A stretch of 64,000 bases of DNA from Halopseudomonas pachastrellae. Lineage in GTDB: Bacteria; Pseudomonadota; Gammaproteobacteria; Pseudomonadales; Pseudomonadaceae. This document shows positions 46,079 through 52,868 of this stretch, piece after piece. Below the pieces are notes generated by a model, which saw only the letters and a list, made by a program, of their open reading frames with translations, ran no database searches and was not told the origin of the DNA. A program made the position numbers and the translations under genes. The stretch is taken from the NCBI RefSeq assembly GCF_900114765.1, contig NZ_FOUD01000010.1, positions 62,001 through 126,000 on the forward strand, written 5' to 3'. Within the stretch, counting starts at the first letter, position 1. Each line of letters opens with the position of its first letter.

Positions 46079-47418
46079 CCTTCGTGGGCTCCGGGATAGT
46101 CGCTGGTGTATTGAATCAGTTTGTCGATGCCGAGCGGGAAGGGCTCGATGCTGAGGCCGCAATCCTGACCAAAGGTACCGGCAATTGCACGGCGCAGGGC
46201 CTGCTCATCAGTGCTGCCCTGCAGGCGCAGCACCAGATTGCCATCGGCTAGTTGGTGCAGCTGATACTGGGCCAGTTCAAACGGCTGCATCAGATGGGTG
46301 ATGTCGACGTTGTTGAGCCAGCGGCCAGCGGCGTGAAAGCGCACCGGTGGGCGACCGTCCAGTTGCTGCAGGTACTGGTGTCCTTCGGGGCTTTGGTACA
46401 GGCGGGCATAGTCACCGGTGCGATAGCGCAGCAGCGGCATGCAGGGGTTGAAGCCGCCGGTGATGGTGATTTCCCCGCGCTCGCCTGCGGGTACGGCGCG
46501 GCCTTGACGGTCGAGCAGCTCGACCTTGAGCGTGCTTTGCACTAGACGCAGGCCGTTGCCGCTGCCGTCGCAGGCGGCAATGGGGCCCGCTTCGTTCATT
46601 GAATAGAGGTTGATGACCGGGCAGGCAAAACGCTCGCTCAAGCGTGCCTTGAGGCCGTCCAGCAGGGTCATGGAGGTCGACAAAATGGCGGCAGGCTGGT
46701 GGTCGAATTCAATCGTCAGTAGCGTACTCAGGCTGCGCGGATCGCCGGTCATCAGCAGCGGTTTGACCCTGTCCAGATAGCGTCCACGCGCGGCGGCGCT
46801 GGGCCAGTCAGCCGGATTCATGTTGAGCTTGAGCAGTACCTTGTCATCCCAGTAGGGCAACACCGACGCATAGGTGAAACAACGCTGTTGATCACCAACC
46901 AGCATGACGCCGGTATCGCCCGGCAGGGTTTGCAGATCGATGCCGTGCCAGCCGAGGATGCGTTCGTGAAAACAGTGGTAGCGCGCGGCGACCAGCGGCA
47001 GTGACGGCACGCGCAGGGGGTGGCCGGTGGTGCCGCTGGTCTCGAATACGATCAACCGCTGCGGATCAATGTCTGTCGGCACAAAGGCCGCCACGTCGCT
47101 GCTCAGATCTTGCCGGGAAGTACAGGGCAGGGCGTCAAAGCCAAGGTGCCAAGGGTAGTCACGATAGCGCGGAACCTGTCGCCGGCAATGGTCGAGAAAG
47201 CTGGTCAGCCATTGGGAGTCCGGGTATTGCAGCAGCTGTTTTTCGATCTGCAACTGGGACAGCGCCGCTGCGTCCAGATGATGGCCGCTACGGCCGCTCA
47301 GCGTGGGCGCGTCCGGGTGCTGCAGGCACGCTTGCAACCGCTGTGCGGCGCGTGGGCTCAGTTCGGGCAGGCGCCGGGAGTCGAGCCAGGGAGCGGGTTC
47401 CGCAGCGTGTGTGGTCAT
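46075..47418 (-). CDS. adenylate-forming enzyme, PaaK / coenzyme F390 synthetase-like
   Basis: 447 residues. The AMP-binding signature FETSGTTGHP (about 125-134), LYSMNEAGPIAA and the LRYRTGDYARL loop place it in the ANL superfamily, closest in look to phenylacetate-CoA ligase and F390 synthetase. It activates a carboxylate, or adenylylates a ligand, with ATP; the substrate is unknown. It is coupled at both ends by ATGA overlaps, to the 189-residue gene upstream and pnuC downstream. A link with NAD-related nucleotides is only suggested by context. Confidence 0.82.
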   Translation of the reverse strand: MTTHAAEPAPWLDSRRLPELSPRAAQRLQACLQHPDAPTLSGRSGHHLDAAALSQLQIEKQLLQYPDSQWLTSFLDHCRRQVPRYRDYPWHLGFDALPCTSRQDLSSDVAAFVPTDIDPQRLIVFETSGTTGHPLRVPSLPLVAARYHCFHERILGWHGIDLQTLPGDTGVMLVGDQQRCFTYASVLPYWDDKVLLKLNMNPADWPSAAARGRYLDRVKPLLMTGDPRSLSTLLTIEFDHQPAAILSTSMTLLDGLKARLSERFACPVINLYSMNEAGPIAACDGSGNGLRLVQSTLKVELLDRQGRAVPAGERGEITITGGFNPCMPLLRYRTGDYARLYQSPEGHQYLQQLDGRPPVRFHAAGRWLNNVDITHLMQPFELAQYQLHQLADGNLVLRLQGSTDEQALRRAIAGTFGQDCGLSIEPFPLGIDKLIQYTSDYPGAHEG

Positions 47419-47984
47419 TCGCGGGTGTACTTGTCGGCGGCTTCGCGGGCGCGCTTTTCTGCCAGCGCCTTTCGAATGGATTCGGCGCGCTCTTCGGCGG
47501 CTCTGGACGCCGCGACGACCCGAGCCCGCTCGCTGGAGCTGACCATCAGCAAGCGATCCTGCGCTTGCTGATCGGTTTCGTTCTGCGGCTTGAGGCGCAG
47601 GCCGCTGAGCGTCAGGCGGATCAGCTCTTCGCGCTGGTCTTCATCGTTCAGATTCGGGTGAGTGGTGTCCATCAGCGCGTTGCTGGATGCCAGCAGAGCG
47701 ACGACTTCATCGGAATACAGGGTCAGGCCACAGAAAGCGTCATCCGCCAGCAGCCAGGTCATCAGCAGTAATGTGTCCGGTCGCTCCCTCTCTTCCGGCT
47801 CTTCCCATTCAGGCAGGTCGTAAATCGGCAGCAGGGTTGGCGCCGTGACGGCCGGTGCCAACCGCGCGATCAGGTCATGCAGCAGTGCGATTAAATCCTG
47901 ACCGATCGGCACCGGGCCGCCGGGGTAGGCCAGCAGGCGCTGATGCAGGTGGAGCATGGACGGGCCGGATTGCAGGTGGCTCAT
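47415..47984 (-). CDS. unrecognised 189-residue protein of the MoxR/VWA cluster
   Basis: I do not recognise a family. The protein is soluble and acidic in the middle (LPEWEEPEERERPD), has a helical region LLLMTWLLADDAFCGLTL, and ends in a long charged, probably coiled-coil helix (SSSERARVVAASRAAEERAESIRKALA and on). The long terminal helix suggests protein-protein contact. ATGA overlaps at both ends show it is co-translated with the VWA protein and the adenylating enzyme, which supports its being a real gene. Confidence 0.75.
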   Translation of the reverse strand: MSHLQSGPSMLHLHQRLLAYPGGPVPIGQDLIALLHDLIARLAPAVTAPTLLPIYDLPEWEEPEERERPDTLLLMTWLLADDAFCGLTLYSDEVVALLASSNALMDTTHPNLNDEDQREELIRLTLSGLRLKPQNETDQQAQDRLLMVSSSERARVVAASRAAEERAESIRKALAEKRAREAADKYTRE

Positions 47985-49753
47985 GGGCGGGTCGCTCGCT
48001 GCGCGGTGGCGTCGTTGGCTTGGTAGTACTGCCGCGAAAAGCGGCGGGCGAAGGTGAGCATCGGCTCCAGGCCGTTGACGCGATGTACCTCCCAGCCCTG
48101 ATCTCTGCCCACGCGCATCTTCTCATAGGCGCCTTGCAGCCAGGGGTGTCCGGTCTGGCTGTCCAGCTCCATTGGCAAATCCAGTACCCAGTGACCTGCG
48201 CCGCCGCAGTGACGTAAGGTGCGTGCGCTGATGTCGGCGCCCGGTGTGCCTTCTTCGTCATCAGCGAACATTGAACTGACGCCGTCATCTGACAGCACGA
48301 CCACCTGCGTTGGCGTGCGGCGCGGCTGCGCGTAGGTATCGCGCAGCAATTTCAACGGGAAGCTGGTGCTGCCGCCAAAGAAGCCGGTCAGTATGCGCAG
48401 AGCGCCGGCCTCGTCGCGAATGAAACCGTCGGTTGTCAGGCATTGGCGTGCGCCGCTCCAGAGCGTGACCTGCACCTGTGCGCCGGCCCGCAGCGCCGAC
48501 ATGCAGAGCAACACGCCGGCGAGCGCCGGATAGGACAGTTGATATTGCGGATTGGGCATGGAGCCGGAGCTGTCCACGTACAGGTCCAGATCGCAGACCT
48601 GATGACGAGGTTGCTCGGTGCCGTCGCGGCTGAATACCGCCTTGTGGGTGGTGATGCCGGGAATAGGATCACCGCCGGCCAGCAGGGTTGCAAACCAGTC
48701 GATCTCGGCCGGGTCATTGCCTGGTTCCCACAGGGCAGTGCCTTCGCGTTCGGGCTCGCTGGGGGCGGGTGTCGACTTGGCAGGGAATGGCAGCAGGTAG
48801 GGGCGCACAGCGTCACGGTAGTAGTTGACCGTGGCATCGTGGCGCGAGATGTCGACGCCAGCGGCGCGCAGTACCTCGTAGTACTCCTGCGGCTCAAGCG
48901 CCTGGCCAGCCGAGCGCGTGGCGCTAGCTGCACTGCAATCGCCGTGAGCGTCAGCTGTGGCCGGCGTCTGTTCGCTCAGCTCCGGGTCGAGACTGGGGTG
49001 CAGTACGTCGATTGCTGGCAGAGCGGGCACGCCTGTGCCGGTGTGGCCGTTGCCGGCGTCGGCGGTATCGGCCAGCACGCCAAATGCGTCGTTGGCTGCT
49101 TGTTCGTCGTCTTGCAGATAACGCAGCAGCAGGGTGGCAAAGCGGCTGGCGCCGGTCAGCCAATCCTTGGCGTAGACCTTGATGATGCGGCTGCCAAGCC
49201 AGGCGTCGCCTTCCTCCGAGCTGCTGAGCGGAGCAGAGGTCAGGGTTTCTGGCGGCAGCTGCCAGAGACGCTCATAGATGCGCATGTATAGCTGCCACAG
49301 AGGAGTGGCGGTGGCTGGTTTGAGCCGCTGGTAGATCGCATCCATTTGGCAGGGCGTATTGCGCTGCAGGTGCTGGTTGATCAGCAGATCGGTATAGAGA
49401 TTGGCGACCAAGGGCGCCAGTTGCTCGCTGCCCGGCAACGCTTGGCGAATGACCGCCAACAGTTGCAGGTGCTGGGTCATGTTGGCAGGCGCATAGACGT
49501 GGTGACCGATTTCGTGGGCCAGGACCTCAAGCGCATAGTCGTCCAGCCCGCGCTGGGTAATGTCCTGCAGGTTCACCATGACCCGTTGCGAGGTCAGGCG
49601 AATGGCGGCAAAGCTGTCGGTCAGCCCGGCTTCGGTGGCGGCCTGCACGTCAAACAGCCAGAGCGGCTCCTGCAGTTGCAGGTGATCGCTCCAGAGCTGC
49701 AAGGCGCGTTGCCATTGGGCTTGCCAATGATCCAGCTGCGGATCTGCGCTCAT
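47981..49753 (-). CDS. metallopeptidase-like (HExxH) plus VWA domain protein (DUF2201-like)
   Basis: 590 residues. The N-terminal domain contains HEIGHH (80-85), a zincin-type motif, with a downstream NxxxDxxxN-like stretch NLYTDLLINQ (118-127) that could supply the third ligand. A variable linker (about 225-350) leads to a C-terminal VWA domain with an intact MIDAS, DSSGS at 394-398. This resembles DUF2201-type metallopeptidase-VWA proteins that partner MoxR ATPases. ATG 49753 was chosen for its ATGA overlap with the 310-residue gene. Whether it cleaves anything is unknown. Confidence 0.82.
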   Translation of the reverse strand: MSADPQLDHWQAQWQRALQLWSDHLQLQEPLWLFDVQAATEAGLTDSFAAIRLTSQRVMVNLQDITQRGLDDYALEVLAHEIGHHVYAPANMTQHLQLLAVIRQALPGSEQLAPLVANLYTDLLINQHLQRNTPCQMDAIYQRLKPATATPLWQLYMRIYERLWQLPPETLTSAPLSSSEEGDAWLGSRIIKVYAKDWLTGASRFATLLLRYLQDDEQAANDAFGVLADTADAGNGHTGTGVPALPAIDVLHPSLDPELSEQTPATADAHGDCSAASATRSAGQALEPQEYYEVLRAAGVDISRHDATVNYYRDAVRPYLLPFPAKSTPAPSEPEREGTALWEPGNDPAEIDWFATLLAGGDPIPGITTHKAVFSRDGTEQPRHQVCDLDLYVDSSGSMPNPQYQLSYPALAGVLLCMSALRAGAQVQVTLWSGARQCLTTDGFIRDEAGALRILTGFFGGSTSFPLKLLRDTYAQPRRTPTQVVVLSDDGVSSMFADDEEGTPGADISARTLRHCGGAGHWVLDLPMELDSQTGHPWLQGAYEKMRVGRDQGWEVHRVNGLEPMLTFARRFSRQYYQANDATAQRATRP

Positions 49754-50682
49754 GGCTGGCCACCGACTTTGGGGATGATCATGATGCGGAAACTGTTGTG
49801 GAAGCTGACGACCCAATCGTACCGGCGCTCGAGGCATTGCCGCGCCAGATCGAAACTGCGCCAGTTCTCGCTCAGGCCGGGCGGCAATTGCTGCAAGTCC
49901 TGAATTGAAACGGGGTCGGCGTGCTCCGGCGTATGGGCAAGTAATTTGTGCCCCCAGGCGTCGGCGTGTAGCTGCCAGCAGTCATTACCGGCCTGAATCA
50001 GCGTCTGATCTGCTGCGACCAGCAGCACCGGCAGCGCCGAAAACTCGCCCCCCAACCAGGTTGATGCGCCCAGCTCCAGCGGCGCTGTCCGCCAGCCGGC
50101 AGTCGTGCCTTGCCACCAGGGGTGGGCAAGCTGCTCAGGCTCGCCCAAGTGCAGGTGTTCGGCCAGCGCGGGCTGACGGCTGAGTGCGGTCACGGCGGCG
50201 CTGCGAAACTCCGGGAGGCCGGCCATCCAGCCGAGTACCAGCAGATGGTCCGGTGTGGCATCCGGCGAAGGGTTGCAGCGTTGCCATTGCTCCAGCAGTA
50301 TGCCGCGCTGCGCGGCTGATGGCAGGTGAGAAAGGGTATTGAGCAGTTGCACCAGCAGCCTGGGGGCGTCAGCCGGATAAGGCGCGAGCCAGCTGGGCAG
50401 GACCGTGGTAAACAACTCGACGGTCAAGGCGCGTTGCTCTGCGGCCAGCCAGCCGCGGCGCACCAGCGTCAGGCCTACCTGATAGGCAGTCTGGGCCAGC
50501 GCGGCCTTGTTGGCTGCCGGCCAGGGTTCCAGAGCCAGCAGCAGCGGGTCGAGCGCATCCAGCACAAAGCCGCTGAAGCAGCGGGCAAACTCGGCCTGAT
50601 CGCCCTGGCGCGCCAGGCGATAGGCATGATTGAGCGCATCTGCCTGCTGGACCAGATACTGTGCGAGCCAATCGGAGCGCAT
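49750..50682 (-). CDS. unrecognised 310-residue protein of the MoxR/VWA cluster
   Basis: No family recognised. The N-terminal two thirds are rich in Leu/Ala helices, such as LLVQLLNTLSHLPSAAQRGILLEQW, resembling an alpha-helical repeat. The C-terminal third is beta-rich, with FSALPVLLVAADQTLIQAGN and ending YDWVVSFHNSFRIMIIPKVG. No signal peptide or membrane segment. It starts one base after the MoxR stop and overlaps the VWA gene by four, so it is likely an adaptor between ATPase and VWA protein (inference). Confidence 0.75.
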   Translation of the reverse strand: MRSDWLAQYLVQQADALNHAYRLARQGDQAEFARCFSGFVLDALDPLLLALEPWPAANKAALAQTAYQVGLTLVRRGWLAAEQRALTVELFTTVLPSWLAPYPADAPRLLVQLLNTLSHLPSAAQRGILLEQWQRCNPSPDATPDHLLVLGWMAGLPEFRSAAVTALSRQPALAEHLHLGEPEQLAHPWWQGTTAGWRTAPLELGASTWLGGEFSALPVLLVAADQTLIQAGNDCWQLHADAWGHKLLAHTPEHADPVSIQDLQQLPPGLSENWRSFDLARQCLERRYDWVVSFHNSFRIMIIPKVGGQP

Positions 50683-50683
50683 G

Positions 50684-52273
50684 TCAGCTCTGACTGGTCA
50701 GCCAGCGCTGGTAGTTGCTGTAGCGCTGGTGCAGGTATTTCAGCGTCATGGCGTCGTCGTGCACTGCGCCGGACAGTTTGTTGCCGGTGGCCAGTTGTTG
50801 CAGTGTGCGCTCAATGCGTTGCAGGCGTTTGCGGCACTCCTTGAGTGACAGCCCCTCGAGCCCTTCATCCATCTCGGCCTTGAGCGCGGCGACCTCGTCG
50901 TTGCGGTGGCGGCCCTGACGCTCGAACTCGCGACAGCTGAGCTGGAACAGATGACGCAACCAGCCGATCTTGTCGCTCAGGAAGGCGGCATTCTCCGGTT
51001 GCTGGAAGAACGGCGCGTCTTCATCGGCAAACAGGTGAGAGTGCAGCACGAAGGGTAGCATCTGGGTCAGGTCATTCAGCTCGACCTCGCTATTGCCGCG
51101 GAAATACGCCATGGCTTTGGCGTAGACGATCAACGACATCAGACTGCGCACCGACAGCCCGTTGCGGGTCTGGCAACCCAGATCGGCGAGACGGTCGCGG
51201 CCGTTTTCGAGCATCGCCAACTGGTGCCGGGCCACGCCGGCCAGGCGTGAGGTGTCTTTGCTCTTGTACTCGAACTGCTGCCCTGAGTATTCGCTGAATT
51301 CGAACTGGCTGGCGAAGAATTCAAGGCGCTGGCGCAGGGCTGGCGGCAGGTTGACCGCGCGGATGTCGGCTTCCATCTGTGCCATATCCGCTTCGCTGAA
51401 CTGCAGTACGTCCGGCAGGCAGTCCGCCGGATCAACGCCTTCTTCGATACGGATCAGCAGCTCGTCGAGAAAGCGCGGGTTGAACGGCAGCGCCTGCACC
51501 ACGACGTCGATACGGTCTTTGAGGGCCTCAATCACCGGATACGTGCCGCCGCCCTGATCATCGTTAGCGGTCAGGTACCAGGCCGCGGGCGGGCACTCGT
51601 GGATCTGATTGAACATCTCGGCGTAGTTGTCGCCCATCACGGTCAGCAGGGCGCTCTGGGTGCGGGTGGGGATGCGGTTGTACTCGTCGACAATCTTGAC
51701 CCGCATGTCCAGCCAGCTGCGCCAGCTGATGCGGATATCCGATTGCTCCTCTGCCTTCATGATATCCATGGGCATCGGGTTGCCCAGCAGATCTGCCACG
51801 GTCATCTGCGGGTGGCCGTGCTGCATCGCTCGGCGTACTTGCTTGGGGCTGTATCCGGCCAGCAGGCCCATGAGCAACGCCGAGGCAGTTTTGCCGCGGC
51901 CGGGGCCGCCGATGAACAGGCATTTTCGCCGCGCGGCAAAGGTCAGAATCGGCAGCAAAATAAAGCTGGAATAGCTCTGATCGGTCGGCAGGTAGAGCGG
52001 TGTCTGGCTGTCCCCAAACTGGATCGGCTGCGGCGGCGAGAGGTTGTACTCCACATCGTAGTGCGGGCTGATGACCGCGTGATTGACGATCCAGAAGTAG
52101 GCTTGCCGCAGTTTTTCAGCGAGCGCAACGGATGCCGGCTGCACAGCCTGATCCGGATCACCAAAGGGGCCGTTGACCAACGCTGCTACATCAAAGCTGG
52201 CGCTCGATGTCGATTGCGCGGCGGGGCGGGTGGGCGACGCCGAGATACGGGAGAACGGGTTGAATCCTTTCAT
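50684..52273 (-). CDS. MoxR-like AAA+ ATPase (second system)
   Basis: 529 residues. An N-terminal extension of about 100 residues, then Walker A GGPGRGKT (122-129), Walker B VKIVDEYNR (192-200) and sensor 1 in WYLTANDDQGGGTYP. The DEYNRIPTRTQSALL segment is MoxR-like, but the protein is longer than classical MoxR and has a helical C-terminal region (about 420-529). First gene of the seven-gene cluster. It starts 97 bases after greB on the same strand, so a promoter in that gap or read-through from greB is possible. Likely remodels the VWA/peptidase product. Confidence 0.87.
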   Translation of the reverse strand: MKGFNPFSRISASPTRPAAQSTSSASFDVAALVNGPFGDPDQAVQPASVALAEKLRQAYFWIVNHAVISPHYDVEYNLSPPQPIQFGDSQTPLYLPTDQSYSSFILLPILTFAARRKCLFIGGPGRGKTASALLMGLLAGYSPKQVRRAMQHGHPQMTVADLLGNPMPMDIMKAEEQSDIRISWRSWLDMRVKIVDEYNRIPTRTQSALLTVMGDNYAEMFNQIHECPPAAWYLTANDDQGGGTYPVIEALKDRIDVVVQALPFNPRFLDELLIRIEEGVDPADCLPDVLQFSEADMAQMEADIRAVNLPPALRQRLEFFASQFEFSEYSGQQFEYKSKDTSRLAGVARHQLAMLENGRDRLADLGCQTRNGLSVRSLMSLIVYAKAMAYFRGNSEVELNDLTQMLPFVLHSHLFADEDAPFFQQPENAAFLSDKIGWLRHLFQLSCREFERQGRHRNDEVAALKAEMDEGLEGLSLKECRKRLQRIERTLQQLATGNKLSGAVHDDAMTLKYLHQRYSNYQRWLTSQS

Positions 52274-52370
52274 GAAGAGCCGGCTCTGACTGCAAAACAG
52301 GACGGCAGTATGCCAGAGATGGCCCGCGCCGGGTTGTGCGCCGCGTCACCGGCGCGCTATCCACTGACCG

Positions 52371-52865
52371 TCAGTAACGGATGTCGGTGACCCAATAAAG
52401 GCGCTCACCGCCAGGTGCCATAACGCAGACTTCGTCGTCCAGCTGCTTGCCTAGCAGGGCGCGAGCCATGGGGCTGTCGATGCTGATGTGTTGCTGCTTG
52501 GGGTCGATCTCGTCAGGGCCGACGATGCGCAGCTTCAGTATCTTGCCGTCTTCGTCTTCCAGTTCGATATGAGCGCTGAAGTAGATGCGGCTGGGGTCGC
52601 TCGGAGGCTGGTCCACTACCTTGAGTGCTTCCAGGCGTTTGCGCAAAAAGCGCACGCGGCTGTCGATCTCACGCAGCATCTTCTTGCCATATATGTACTC
52701 GGCGTTCTCCGAGCGGTCGCCCAGCGCAGCGGCCTCGCTGACGGCCTGGGTAACGGCTGGGCGCTTGCGCAGCCACAGCTCATCAAGTTCTTCGCGTAGC
52801 CGCGCGGCGCCCGCCGCGGTGATAAGCGGGGTGCCGGCGCGGCGTGGTGGACGGTAACGGCTCAT
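52371..52865 (-). CDS. greB: transcription elongation factor GreB
   Basis: 164 residues. Rescues backtracked RNA polymerase by stimulating transcript cleavage. The N-terminal coiled coil (about 15-90) includes the tip segment GDRSENAEYIYGKK, where the acidic residues act, and LREIDSRVRFLRKRLE; the C-terminal FKBP-like domain ends in YWVTDIRY. The YIYGKK and RVRFL wording is GreB rather than GreA. It starts three bases after the YbbP-like gene. tesA-ybbA-ybbP-greB is a recalled Pseudomonas arrangement. Confidence 0.94.
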   Translation of the reverse strand: MSRYRPPRRAGTPLITAAGAARLREELDELWLRKRPAVTQAVSEAAALGDRSENAEYIYGKKMLREIDSRVRFLRKRLEALKVVDQPPSDPSRIYFSAHIELEDEDGKILKLRIVGPDEIDPKQQHISIDSPMARALLGKQLDDEVCVMAPGGERLYWVTDIRY

Positions 52866-52868
52866 AGC

